Part shown: positions 11,881 through 23,960 of the stretch, piece by piece
How positions within the stretch are numbered: position 1 is the first letter of the stretch
Layout: every line of letters starts with the position of its first letter
Assembly (NCBI GenBank): GCA_009731375.1
Contig: BJOX01000327.1
Coordinates: 92,929 to 156,928, forward strand
Reading direction: 5' to 3'
Length of the DNA: 64,000 nt
Origin: Paulinella micropora
Lineage: Eukaryota; Cercozoa; Imbricatea; Euglyphida
Program-made: the position numbers and the translations under genes
Notes under the pieces: generated by a model
What the model was told of the DNA's origin: nothing
Database searches by the model: none
Seen by the model: the letters and a program-made list of their open reading frames with translations, nothing else

Positions 11881-12523
<643 letters not shown>

Positions 12524-13210
12524 NNNNNNNNNNNNNNNNNNNNNNNNNNNNNNNNNNNNNNNNNNNNNNNNNNNNNNNNNNNNNNNNNNNNNNNNNNNNN
12601 NNNNNNNNNNNNNNNNNNNNNNNNNNNNNNNNNNNNNNNNNNNNNNNNNNNNNNNNNNNNNNNNNNNNNNNNNNNNNNNNNNNNNNNNNNNNNNNNNNNN
12701 NNNNNNNNNNNNNNNNNNNNNNNNNNNNNNNNNNNNNNNNNNNNNNNNNNNNNNNNNNNNNNNNNNNNNNNNNNNNNNNNNNNNNNNNNNNNNNNNNNNN
12801 NNNNNNNNNNNNNNNNNNNNNNNNNNNNNNNNNNNNNNNNNNNNNNNNNNNNNNNNNNNNNNNNNNNNNNNNNNNNNNNNNNNNNNNNNNNNNNNNNNNN
12901 NNNNNNNNNNNNNNNNNNNNNNNNNNNNNNNNNNNNNNNNNNNNNNNNNNNNNNNNNNNNNNNNNNNNNNNNNNNNNNNNNNNNNNNNNNNNNNNNNNNN
13001 NNNNNNNNNNNNNNNNNNNNNNNNNNNNNNNNNNNNNNNNNNNNNNNNNNNNNNNNNNNNNNNNNNNNNNNNNNNNNNNNNNNNNNNNNNNNNNNNNNNN
13101 NNNNNNNNNNNNNNNNNNNNNNNNNNNNNNNNNNNNNNNNNNNNNNNNNNNNNNNNNNNNNNNNNNNNNNNNNNNNNNNNNNNNNNNNNNNNNNNNNNNN
13201 NNNNNNNNNN
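12524..13210. other. Assembly gap (N)
   Basis: 687 Ns flanked on both sides by poly(A), so the assembler probably collapsed or mis-joined an A-tract. Confidence 0.99.
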
Positions 13211-13265
<55 letters not shown>

Positions 13266-13399
13266 AAACAAACAAACAAACAAACAAACAAACAAACAAA
13301 CGAAACAAAGGAAACAAAGACAATACAAAAAGACAACAACAGAGGCAGCGACAAACACCAAAGGCAAACACAAACAAACAAATACAAGGCCAGACAGGC

Positions 13400-13570
13400 A
13401 TACCACCCTCATGGCTACGATGGCCAATGGGTGCGAGTGAATTGCGTTAGGTGCTGCAGTTTCCCTAAGAGCTGTCTCACTGACTGTCAATTACTTGCGC
13501 CCATTGTTAGTTATGTCTTACCTCTGCCGGCGCTTTCTGCACTTCCCTTCTAGATCAGTATCGTCTCGAC

Positions 13571-13609
<39 letters not shown>

Positions 13610-13640
13610 GTAAGCAAGGTTTAATGAGGAGACAAAAGAA
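13400..13640 (-). repeat. Inverted copy of the 5425-5565 repeat, poly(T), ACAGTAAGCAAGG copy 4
   Basis: 13,400-13,540 matches 5425-5565 in reverse complement. A poly(T) run (about 13,571-13,605) and the first ~27 bases of the ACAGTAAGCAAGG family follow. Confidence 0.75.
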
Positions 13641-13762
13641 TTTTTTTTTTTTTTTTTTTCGTATTGCCTTCTGCCGTAAGCTTCTTTTTTCTTTGTAACT
13701 TTTCGCTTGAACCTACTTTCTTTCACTTCTTGTTTGTGTTCATTGATATCTGCTCTGAATAG

Positions 13763-13846
13763 GCCAAGTATGAAGGCAAATCGCTCGATTTGTCAAAGGA
13801 TAATCTTGGAGCGTTTGGTGCTTCGGCAGTCGCCAAGGGACATTCA
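13763..13846 (+). pseudogene. Decayed 84-nt LRR exon (left arm of inverted duplication)
   Basis: After an AG at 13,761-13,762 the sequence encodes AKYEGKSLDLSKDNLGAFGASAVAKG, a leucine-rich repeat of the ribonuclease-inhibitor type. The intact minus-strand copy at 15,657-15,740 continues GLQ and then GT. Here the donor end is altered to GGACATTCATAAA, and about 20 bases present in the other copy are missing, so the splice donor is lost. Confidence 0.65.
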
Positions 13847-13993
13847 TAAAGACATCACTACTTCAGGTCAGGACTGCACCTATTATGAGACAACAGACTT
13901 AAATATTTATGAATGTTGGGTGTTTGGATACTGGAGATCTAAAGGTGAATCTCTGTGTATGTGTGTGTCTATCTCTCCTCTATCTCTCTCTCA

Positions 13994-14034
<41 letters not shown>

Positions 14035-14055
14035 TCCCTCCCTCCTTCCCTCTCT

Positions 14056-14153
<98 letters not shown>

Positions 14154-14249
14154 CCCCCTCTCTCTCTCTGAAGCAGCGCCTTCAGCACCAAATTTGTTCT
14201 GCCAATCGAGCTTGACAAAGGTGTTTTCAATCTTGTCATATAAGCATAT

Positions 14250-14311
<62 letters not shown>

Positions 14312-14340
14312 CCCTCTCTCTCTCTCTCTCCCCTCTCTCT

Positions 14341-14394
<54 letters not shown>

Positions 14395-14570
14395 TCACAC
14401 ACACACACCCACACACACACACCATCCACCTACCCAAAACGTTTAACAACAAACATGCATTCAACACATATTACATATGTTCATAGGCACTGATCATACA
14501 CAGCATGCCAACATACTCACATATGCATCATTTTAATGCTACCGCATGCTACCGCTGCGCGGTAGCATGT
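13763..14570 (+). repeat. Left arm of a ~0.8-kb inverted duplication
   Basis: The exon, the following intron block (TCAGGTCAGGACT...TATTATGAGACAAC), a (CT)n region and the block CCACCTACCCAAAACG...GGTAGCAT all recur in the opposite strand at 15,745-14,979. The (CT)n on this arm corresponds to (GA)n on the other. The centre of the palindrome contains an LRR exon at 14,602-14,685. Confidence 0.75.
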
Positions 14571-14601
14571 CTAACACTTTGTATTTGTGATGCCATTGCA
14601 G

Positions 14602-14685
14602 GCAAACAAGGTTCTGCAGACTCTAATTGCTGCAGCCAACAACTTTGGAGATCAAGGTGCAGCAGCGTTTGCAGACGCGCTTAAG
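14602..14685 (+). CDS. LRR exon, 84 nt (28 residues)
   Basis: Flanked by CATTGCAG and GTACCT, so it is a canonical acceptor/donor pair. It encodes ANKVLQTLIAAANNFGDQ and GAAAFADALK, a 28-residue ribonuclease-inhibitor-type leucine-rich repeat in phase 0. An exon of 84 nt per repeat is a known architecture for such proteins. It is probably one of a series of exons that includes 16,033-16,097 and 16,265 onward. Confidence 0.7.
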
Positions 14686-14822
14686 GTACCTGTAGGGCCT
14701 TTGCAATTGCTGTTGCGCCTGCGTCGCCGATCTTGTTGCTATAGAGGATGAGTGTAGCCAGGCTAGTGTTCACCTAATATCATTCACAGTGTAATGCAGC
14801 ACTTTTCCACTCATGTTTTCTT

Positions 14823-14883
<61 letters not shown>

Positions 14884-14978
14884 TACATACATACATACAT
14901 ACATACATACATACATACATACACATACATACACAGACGCACACTCTCACTTATTGTGTCTCTCACATACACACACAA

Positions 14979-15134
14979 ATGCTACCGCGTTGGTAGCATA
15001 ATTGTGAATATGTTGGTATGTTGTGTATGAATAGTACCTATTAGCACATAAAAATATGTATGTATAATTTGTATATTGCATGTGAATATGCATGCTTGTT
15101 GTTAAGCGTTTTGGGTAGGTGGGTGGTGGTGGTG

Positions 15135-15230
<96 letters not shown>

Positions 15231-15358
15231 AGAGAAGAAGGAGGGAGAGCGAGAAGAGGGAGGGATAGCGAGAAGAGAAACGGAGGAGAGAAAGAGAGGC
15301 CCCCCCCCTCTCTCTCTCCTCTCTTAGCTTCTTGTCTCCTCTCTTAGCTTCTTGTCTG

Positions 15359-15396
<38 letters not shown>

Positions 15397-15745
15397 CATT
15401 ATATATATATATATATTTTGTATATATATACATTATATATATATTATATATATATGATACAAATTATATATATATTATATAATTTATATATATATATATA
15501 TGTTATATATATATATATATATATATATATTCACCTGTAAGATCTACTCCTGTACCAAAGACCAACATTTCATAAATAATACCGTCCGTTGTCTCATAAT
15601 AGCTGTAGTCCTGACCTGAAGGAGTAATGTAAAGATGTATGCATAGTCGGTGTGACCTGCAGTCCCTTGGCGACTGCAGAGGCACCAGCAACTCCCAGAC
15701 TTTCGTCTGACAAATCGAGGACCTTGCCTTCATACTTGGCCTTCA
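14979..15745 (-). repeat. Right arm of the inverted duplication
   Basis: Reverse complement of 13,763-14,570 with moderate divergence and different microsatellite lengths. It includes AT-rich runs (15,380-15,530) that are absent from the left arm. Confidence 0.75.
15657..15740 (-). CDS. LRR exon, 84 nt, on the opposite strand
   Basis: Between AG (minus strand) and GTCACA it encodes AKYEGKVLDLSDESLGVAG and ASAVAKGLQ, again exactly 28 residues. It is intact, whereas its mirror copy at 13,763 is damaged. On this strand I see no neighbouring exon, so it may be an orphan produced by the inversion. Confidence 0.6.
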
Positions 15746-16032
15746 AAGCAGATACACATGCGCAACACCCTTCCACAATGCAAACTCTTAGTACTAGAAG
15801 TAGTGAAAGAAAGGAGCTTAAAGCGGAAAAGTTTCAAAGAAAAAAGAAGGCACAAGGCAGTACAAAGAAAAAAACAAAAAGAAAGTTAACAGACCACATA
15901 CTCAGTGAGGACATGGTGTTTGCCCTCACGCAAAGCTGCCAAAGCCGCCTCCTCGCGGTGCGCGGTAGCAGAATATTTATCATGAACATGTGTTAGGTGA
16001 ACACCAGCTTAACTTCTCTTTTGTATTGTTAG

Positions 16033-16500
16033 GTGAATACCTGCAATACAACGACATCGGACCAGAAGGAGCGAAGCAAATCGCAAAAGCACTGCAGGTA
16101 TCTTCAAAACATCCGCTACTTGTTTTGCTCTGGTTGAACCCATGTTATTGCCACTCAGTTCAAGCTCCAGCAGAGTTGCATTCGCCTATACATACACAAA
16201 AAGTCACTTTAGAAATGCTACCGAGGGCCCGGTTGCATGGCATTGCATGTGTCTTCACGTGCAGGTCAATAACATGTTGACTAGCCTGGAGCTCTCGAAC
16301 GGCCACATAGGTGACGCAGAGGGACAGGAGATTAGTAAGTTGCTGCGCCGAAACCAAGACTGGGCAAGGCTGCATGAGCATGCTCGAAGTGTCATGCCAG
16401 AGATCTATGAAGCCTTGCAGTTCTTCACTCCCGAGATATGCACCTGCATAGCTTACTACAGTGGGCTTGATTGCTCAGTTCCGATTGCAGAGAAATTTGC
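16033..16500 (+). CDS. Terminal LRR exons of the plus-strand LRR gene (two exons)
   Basis: Exon at 16,033-16,097, preceded by TTGTTAG and followed by GTATCT, encodes EYLQYNDIGPEGAKQIAKAL. A second exon begins at 16,265 after CACGTGCAG and encodes NNMLTSLELSNGHIGDAEGQ followed by EISKLLRRNQDW and a C-terminal non-repeat tail (HARSVMPEIYEALQFF). The LxLxxNxIGxxGA pattern is that of NLR/ribonuclease-inhibitor LRRs, which are protein-interaction modules. The frame stays open into a (CTT)n array at 16,503, so the end is not defined. The N-terminal part of the gene was not found. Confidence 0.6.
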
Positions 16501-16502
16501 TA

Positions 16503-17534
16503 CTCTTTCTCTTCTCTCTCTCTCTCTCCTCTTCTTCTTCCTCTTCTTCTTCCTCTTCCTCTTCCTCTTCTTCTTCCTCTTCTTCTTCCTCTTCCTCTTC
16601 TTCTTCTTCTTCTTCTTCTTCTTCTTCTTCTTCTTCTTCTTCTTCTTCTTCCTCTTCGTCTTCTTCTTCTTCCTCTTCTTCTTCNNNNNNNNNNNNNNNN
16701 NNNNNNNNNNNNNNNNNNNNNNNNNNNNNNNNNNNNNNNNNNNNNNNNNNNNNNNNNNNNNNNNNNNNNNNNNNNNNNNNNNNNNNNNNNNNNNNNNNNN
16801 NNNNNNNNNNNNNNNNNNNNNNNNNNNNNNNNNNNNNNNNNNNNNNNNNNNNNNNNNNNNNNNNNNNNNNNNNNNNNNNNNNNNNNNNNNNNNNNNNNNN
16901 NNNNNNNNNNNNNNNNNNNNNNNNNNNNNNNNNNNNNNNNNNNNNNNNNNNNNNNNNNNNNNNNNNNNNNNNNNNNNNNNNNNNNNNNNNNNNNNNNNNN
17001 NNNNNNNNNNNNNNNNNNNNNNNNNNNNNNNNNNNNNNNNNNNNNNNNNNNNNNNNNNNNNNNNNNNNNNNNNNNNNNNNNNNNNNNNNNNNNNNNNNNN
17101 NNNNNNNNNNNNNNNNNNNNNNNNNNNNNNNNNNNNNNNNNNNNNNNNNNNNNNNNNNNNNNNNNNNNNNNNNNNNNNNNNNNNNNNNNNNNNNNNNNNN
17201 NNNNNNNNNNNNNNNNNNNNNNNNNNNNNNNNNNNNNNNNNNNNNNNNNNNNNNNNNNNNNNNNNNNNNNNNCTTCCTCTTCTCCTTCCTCTTCTCCTTC
17301 CTCTTCTCCTTCCTCTTCTCCTTCCTCTTCTCCTTCCTCTTCTCCTTCCTCTTCTCCTTCCTCTTCTCCTTCCTCTTCTCCTTCCGAGTCCTCTTCTTCC
17401 TCTTCTCCTTCCTCTTCTCCTTCCTCTTCTCCTTCCTCTTATCTCTTCTATTTTATCTCTTCTGCTTCCCACTCAGCTCTACGAGTGGCAAGTATTCTAT
17501 TAAAACTGAGAGTGCTTGCGTTTTTAATATTTAA

Positions 17535-17576
<42 letters not shown>

Positions 17577-17580
17577 AAAA
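16503..17580. repeat. (CTT)/(CTTCCTCTTCTC)n array with a 588-N gap, then (CTA)n
   Basis: Pyrimidine-rich trinucleotide and dodecanucleotide arrays on both sides of the gap 16,685-17,272, then (TAC)n to 17,575 and (ATA)n beyond. Confidence 0.95.
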
Positions 17581-17639
17581 AAAAAAATAATAATAATAAT
17601 AATAATAATAATATCAATAATCATACAATAGTATATATA

Positions 17640-18640
17640 AAGCCCCTATGCCGGCCCACCCGGTATATAATAGCAATACTTACCGTTCAGGTCTGTCGGT
17701 TATCCTTGGTCTGGAGATTACGGAGTCCCTACTTTAGGTATTCCTTAGTCTTCATATCGTTAGGACAGTTATCGGTTATTAAATATCGTACTATTGTATT
17801 GTAACAATCTGGAGTCTAATAAAATCCGGCAACGGGGTATGGAAGTTTTCATCGGTTTCTCAGAAATCTTCCGAACAAAGTTGAAGCGGTGTCAAGGGAA
17901 AAAGCATGGGTGGGGAATTTTACTGATGCGCTTCCTGGGTATATATGCTTTTTCTTGAGACGTTTTGGGTGCCTCGGTTGGCATTGTTTTTTGCATGTAC
18001 GATGAAAAATCATAGTAATATATTTTATTGAATTAATAATAGCTTAAACTGATATATGATGCCGGGGGGCATCACCGTGACAAAAAATAACTAAGTCTGG
18101 GGGGGGGGGGGGGNNNNNNNNNNNNNNNNNNNNNNNNNNNNNNNNNNNNNNNNATAGGGGGGGGGGGGGGGGGGGGGGTAAGGACACTGTCTGAGCGGTA
18201 ATATTATTAATAATACTTGAATTGTATTAAATTTTTATTGATTTTAATATATGAAATGAAAGAGTTAACATTAATTTAATAACATTAAAATTTGAATAAT
18301 ATTATTTTTTATTGAATTTGAAAGTGACTTGAAATCACTGGATGCCGGCCGGCACATGATCCAGTGTCAGGCACATAGACAATGTTAATATCAAGTTTTG
18401 TTAATTACTATTAACCGTGCAGTGGTTGCGTAAAAAAAAGTATTATATTAATATAACAAAACATTAGTACTAATGAATCTATGAAAAAAATTCATTTAAG
18501 TTCATTCAAATTCACATTAAATTTCAAGTTAAAGATACTTGCAGTGCAGTCAAAACAGTGATTGCGTAAAAACCAAGAAAACCGGTTAGCTGGTCATGTG
18601 ACAGGGAATTACTATGATGGATAGTGGTAAGTCACCGTGA
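17640..18640. other. AT-rich non-coding stretch with a G-tract gap
   Basis: No coding frame or known repeat was recognised. The N run 18,114-18,153 is bracketed by poly(G). A small palindrome (TGATGCC...GGCATCA) lies near 18,057-18,075, and a related GATGCCGGCCGGCAC block occurs near 18,340. Confidence 0.5.
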
Positions 18641-18679
18641 CCTCATAAAGGAACCGCGCGTGCGATTGAAGCCTGTGAG

Positions 18680-19060
<381 letters not shown>

Positions 19061-19107
19061 TGTAGAACAGGCCTTACCCCCGCTTCCAAGACGCGCCTGC
19101 AGACTCT

Positions 19108-19119
19108 TATCAATCAATT

Positions 19120-19156
<37 letters not shown>

Positions 19157-19174
19157 ATCAATCGATCAATCAAC

Positions 19175-19205
<31 letters not shown>

Positions 19206-19318
19206 CCCAATCCAATCCAATCCAATCCAATCCAATCCAATAATCAATCAATCAATCAATCAATCAATCCATCAATCCATCAATCCAATCCAATCCAATC
19301 CAATCCAATCCAATCAAC

Positions 19319-19353
<35 letters not shown>

Positions 19354-19452
19354 CCAACCAATCAATCAATCAACCAACCAACCAACCAACCAACCAATCA
19401 ACCAATCAATCAATCAATCAATCAGTCAATCAATCAATCAATCAATCAATGG
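19108..19452. repeat. (AATC)n array with CCAAT variants
   Basis: Tetranucleotide repeat with blocks of CCAAT and CCAACCAA. Confidence 0.95.
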
Positions 19453-19651
19453 ATCACACGCAGACAGCTTGTGGCAAGGCTTAGCCGATCGGTAGATAGA
19501 CAGCTGAAGGGTCTTGGTGCTTCTCTCCCTTTCCCCCTTTCCCTCCCCCTCCTCTTTTCTTCTTTTCAGCCATTTATTGTATCTTAGTAATCATGAGTCC
19601 CTTTCATCCGACGTCGCGCTGGAAGGTCCATGACTCAAAGGAATGCTCAGC

Positions 19652-19656
<5 letters not shown>

Positions 19657-19735
<79 letters not shown>

Positions 19736-19752
19736 CAATTTTNNNNNNNNNN
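19657..19752. repeat. Poly(T) tract and 10-N gap
   Basis: About 78 consecutive T, then TCAATTTT, then Ns at 19,743-19,752. Confidence 0.95.
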
Positions 19753-20600
19753 ACCGCAAACAGTTTTCATGACTTTCAGTGACCGTGCCTGAGGCAAACT
19801 GTGATGGTATAAGAAAGTATCCAATCTGTCACTTAGACTCTAGTTGAATTGAGTGAAATTGAATGAAAATTTTTACTTACGGAACTTCCTCGGCGACGGA
19901 AAGTTTTTCAACTGACCTTAATATCGCGGAACGACGAAGTCACCTTTTTGATATCAAGTTACGCTGCCCACTTATCGCTATTAATATTAATACTAGTGGC
20001 ACCAGCTAAGCATTTTCTTATTCAAAGTGTGCCGTTACCCCTGTGATCCGCTATTGTGTTTATATTCATGCACCAGTCCACACTGGTGGTCTTTTTGCCG
20101 GTGTTTCTTTGTGATTTTGCGGTCTATCATTTTGTTCACATACTCCCCAACACCCACTTCATCATGTGTTGCCTACGTGCCCTGAGCTGACCCCGCGGTT
20201 TTGATTTATAATCGTCATGTCACTCCTTTCCTTACTACCGATCATGTGTCGGTTTGGCGCTTATATTACATGTAGTAGTTTCATTCAAGTTCAGTGCATG
20301 GTGTGGGTTAAACTTCAACTTGAACACAAGGCCAAAAGCCATGTAGTATATTTGTAGTAATAAAGACCATGAACTGATAGAGGCAGCTTCGGCCCATGCC
20401 AGGTGAAAAAAAAAGAGACTCAGTACTAGCCGCACTCGCTGTAGGTTTAGGACTAATACTTGCAAAATGTGAAAAGCACTGAAACTCGCCGCGTGACTCA
20501 CCGTGCACGCATATGTCCTAACCAGGTTTGCCACCCGGCACTACCCAGGCACTATACTCATAACAAATAAAAGGGTGGGAGGCCGGAGGGAACCGCACAA
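19753..20600. other. Unique sequence without recognisable gene
   Basis: Open frames up to 99 codons on the minus strand have no recognisable motif or splice context. I cannot call a gene here. Confidence 0.4.
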
Positions 20601-20649
20601 AACGAAAATCGAAATCGAGACGATTTGTGAACTCAATGACAGCCAACAG

Positions 20650-20985
20650 AGAGAGCGTCCTTAAAAAGGAGAACTTCCCAAACTTGCCGAGAAGGCAATA
20701 AAAAGGAAAGTGCTAGATAAAAATGGAAACCAATAAAGGCAACTTCAAACTGAAAGCAGCCTGAGCAGAAAGCAAATGCCCTACCGTAAATAGAAAAGCA
20801 AAAGTGTCGACAGTATATTCTTCTCCTGGCTCTACGCCGTATATGACTCTTTTGGCGGCGCAATCAATCACTACGTTCATTGTCGCCAGTTGATCATACG
20901 ACAAAAGAACAGATCCGTGGTATTGGGGACAACATACAAGTCCACTCGATATACTCGTCCGGATTTCAACCTAAAAGTTGAATGA
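20650..20985 (-). pseudogene. Retropepsin-region relic of an LTR retrotransposon
   Basis: Two overlapping minus-strand frames give a continuous protein-like pattern: VYRVDLYVVPNTTDL, then LLSYDQLATMNVVIDCAAKR and VIYGVEPGEEY. This matches the C-terminal half of Ty3/gypsy-type aspartic proteases, whose typical block is a hydrophobic -LLG-D-L--N--IDC-KK- sequence. The frames change within a CTGTTCTTTTG run, so it is either decayed or misread. No RT or LTR is visible nearby. It does not resemble the gypsy element at 55-64 kb closely enough to be called the same family. Confidence 0.5.
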
Positions 20986-21744
20986 AAGTGATGATGCCCG
21001 TTATGTCCGTCCACAAATTCATTTCAAGACACATTCATTTCAAGTTCAAATAGTACGAATGCAGATTCTGAGGAAAAAGCCATGATTTTTCCTTTACTGC
21101 AAACAAAATATGTTGTTTATTTCTGTGTGGTATATACACACATAAAAGCTTTGACAACATCGCCGCCATCGAAAAGCTTGGAACACATCCAATGAGATGG
21201 GCTAGCTCAAAATCTATATCATAGATATAACAGATACTAGAAATATATTGGCGTTTTATCTGAACTCCAACTCCGTTTCTCCTCAACTTTTTTTGTTCTG
21301 CCCTGAGTATCCTCTTGCTTTTACTTACGTTCGCCTCCTTCCCATTTCCATTTGAATGACCTTACCTTCCCTTGGCTCCTTACGAAAGGCAAGATCTGTT
21401 CATGCTTTAACGGCCTTCACTATATATTCAGGAAATCTGCATGAGCAACAATGAAACAGTGAAGAAGAATAAATAAAAATTGATATGAGACGAGGAAAGA
21501 GATGAAAGCAAAGGGAACAAGGTAGGCGCAGCGCCTACACTAACGCTCAAAGATGATAATAGTTCAAGCAAGATTGTCTGATCATCTGGTTAAAGTCTCG
21601 AAACCGCGGGACGCGGTGCTGCCTCGCACATAGGCGAATGCTCCTTGCGATAAATCACTGTCTCGGGATCACACTCGCAACGCAGGTGCGCTCGGTCAGC
21701 TGGCTGAAGCTCGCGAACAATCCGACGCAGTTCGTAGGGCTTAC

Positions 21745-22165
21745 CCACAGGAAAATGTAGAGTGCAGTAAAACCATGTAGCAGAACCGCAAGAACAAGAG
21801 AGGTTTTTCTGATGAAAGGGAACCAGTCTGATGTTGGGACCAAGGACATCAAGGCAGGATCGTTGCCAAGGTCACAGTAGTGACAAGCGAGGTTGCCCCG
21901 TTAAGGGTCGTGCAGGCGAACAAGTAGCGCCCGAACAGCGTTGACCACACGTCTCGAACGAAATCGTCCCGCTGAATCGGTAAGAAGGGTAATAAGCAGA
22001 TAAACAGGAAGGGTCCCACCATGGAGATGAAAGCCAAGTCCGCATAGGGATTCAAGAAAAAGAAAAGATTTGCAAGCAGGGTTATCATGCCATATACCAG
22101 CATGAGAAACCGGAAAGTGCTTGCGTTTCGCCTCACGGGTAGTTTTCCCTCGATCTTGTACGAGC
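21745..22165 (-). CDS. Exon of a host multi-pass membrane protein
   Basis: The minus-strand exon runs from TTTCTAG|GCTCGTAC to TTCCTGTGG|GTAAGC, so both splice sites are canonical. It encodes SYKIEGKLPVRRN, then hydrophobic segments (FRFLMLVYGMITLLANLFFF; LAFISMVGPFLFICLLPFLP; a third ending LVLAVLLHGFTALYIFLW) separated by polar loops (QRDDFVRDVW; NLACHYCDLGNDP). A one-base shift in the G4 run at 21,896-21,899 separates the second and third helices. Five Gs would keep one frame. The upstream exon (ending at 22,313) fits in phase 1. The layout (a basic RR before the first helix and a short NP loop after it) is reminiscent of the membrane domain of pentameric ligand-gated channels, but I cannot confirm that. 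Confidence 0.5.
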
Positions 22166-22312
22166 CTAGAAAAACAGAAACGAAACAAGTGAGTAGAACA
22201 AATTAAACTTGGACGCCAAACACGAAAGGCTTTCTTGGAACTGAACATGAAATCAAGGTGTAGCAAGCAGGTGTAAGAAAAACGGTTTTATGCGTGCCGG
22301 TGAATGTATTAC

Positions 22313-22660
22313 CATCTTTTCCGTCCTTATGCACATCCCATGTAACCGCATTTAAAAAATATTCAAATGGCTGTTTCCGACTTCGCCTCGATTTTATTGA
22401 TGTAAGCCACACCGCCGAACCATGGCCAGAGTTCAATGTCACCATCTTTAAAAGAGTGAACCAGTTCAGTGAACCTCTCTCAATCGAGCCACTCCTCCTG
22501 CTTCTCCGAGTCAATTCTATTGAGCCCCAGCTCGCCCTTCGAAGAGTCTACCCCACCAGGTCCACCTCCAGCCCCACCCGAACAACCAGCTCCACCGCCT
22601 CGTCCGACAGGGTCATGTACTTCCTCTTCAAAGTGTTCTCAAGGCCCGAAATTGATACTT
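22313..22660 (-). CDS. Upstream exon(s) of the same membrane protein, frame disrupted
   Basis: The exon ends ...WDVHKDGKD followed by G|GTAATA, and splicing to 22,165 gives GKDGSYKIEG. Upstream, the minus strand carries protein-like sequence in a second frame: GVDSSKGELGLNRIDSEKQ, ERFTELVHSFKDGDIELWPW and GGVAYINKIEAKSE. These segments are broken by TGA triplets and at least one frame change. Either the exon is misassembled or the gene is damaged. Confidence 0.4.
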
Positions 22661-23046
22661 TCCATTATATCTTCACGGTACGGATGGCTCAGGAGCTCGC
22701 CATGCCGCTTCCACGCCAAAAGGCGGACCGTCCCGAAGATCTGACCCGGCCATCACCTGACTGGCCCATGGAAGGCGTCAAATACTTTTCTCCATACCAA
22801 GCACGGTCGGTCTTTGAAGAAAGCCCAGGCATGCCCATTTCAAAACAAGGTGCAGCAGCCCCGACTGGTTCTATTGGCAAGACCAGAAACGAACCGTGGC
22901 ATTCGATGCCAAGTTCAGCCTTCAGAACTGGCCCTTTGACTGTCAGATCCTGGTCCTGCACCTATCATTTTGCAATCTATGTATTTCTGAGCAACAGAGA
23001 TAATTTTCATGTCTTCTGTATGCTTTGTCCCCCTGCAAGCTAAAGT

Positions 23047-23140
23047 TAGAAGAAGAAGAAGAAGAAGAAGAAGAAGAAGAAGAAGAAGAAGAAGAAGAAG
23101 AAGAAGAAGAAGAAGAAGAAGAAGAAGAAGAAGGAGAAAA
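23047..23140. repeat. (GAA)n microsatellite
   Basis: About 30 GAA units. Confidence 0.97.
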
Positions 23141-23215
23141 CTAAGATTGTGCGAAGAAGGAGGTTGTGCGGAGGGCAAGATGAATTCGATCTTGCATTTT
23201 GAACCCTGCTGTCCA

Positions 23216-23960
23216 CTAGGCGGGAACTATGACTGTCGTGGAGCCTGAGGAAAGGTCGGAGGAGTCGCTAGAAGTCGACCCGCTATCAGGATTATTTCTC
23301 TTTCTTCTCTTGGTAGTCGACCGGCCCTTTTCACCTGCTGCTGGAATCAGCTGATACACTTCAACTTTTATCTCGTTGCCCAGCCTTGGACAGTCTTCAA
23401 ACTCGAAGAACAAGATGGAGTCTCCGCGCTTGGCCGCTTCCCACTTCTGTCTCCTGTCGCTTGCCCAAGGTAAGACCCACGTCGCGCAGTCGAGGCCCTG
23501 AGCCTCGCATTTTACCTTTGTGACACGAGATTTCTTGTCGCACACAATGTCGAAGACACTCCCGGAGCTTGGCAACAACGGCAACAACAATCACCTTTCA
23601 GGAGCGAACAAGCCCACGATTTCAAATGCATTTGAGTGATCGCTTGCGCGCCTACAATTTCCCCCTTGAACTTAATAGTTTCAGCAACCCTTTTCTTTTC
23701 GCGGAAGAGCTTGTTTTCGGCCAAAGAAGACTCTGAGCCCCTTTCCTTTAGTGTTGTCCCGTGGGAGCATTCTTTTGAAGGCAGAGCGGAAAGTGCTCGT
23801 AATGTAGGTTGAATTGCATGTCCTGTTGACTCCAGACTTGAAATGAAAATTTCACCTCAAACTGAGGAGGCCGTTTAGAGTTGCCACTTGGAGGCTCAGC
23901 GCAAGATCCAAATAGATCTGCGTTCTTTATTTCCACTTCGAATTTATGCTTTTTGGACAT
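23216..23960 (-). CDS. Host protein of unknown function, ~248 residues after frame correction
   Basis: The start at 23,960 (MSKKHKFEVEIKNADLFG) is preceded by TATTCAG, so an upstream exon is also possible. The reading passes through three frames joined at a GGG run near 23,760 (…KNAPTG|TTLKERGS…) and a TT near 23,590 (…CSLLKGD|LLPLLPSSG…). One added base at each point gives one open frame to the TAG at 23,216. Visible parts are a hydrophilic N-terminal half with FEVKFSFQVW, a central basic stretch (LFREKKRVAETIKFKG), and a C-terminal STTKRRKRNN plus a Ser/Asp-rich tail that could be a nuclear targeting signal. No family was recognised. Confidence 0.5.

Noticed and set aside
22294-23043. 249-codon plus-strand frame
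   Set aside because: It conflicts with the better-supported minus-strand exons and changes character along its length. Only the short FPFD-like block was kept as a finding.
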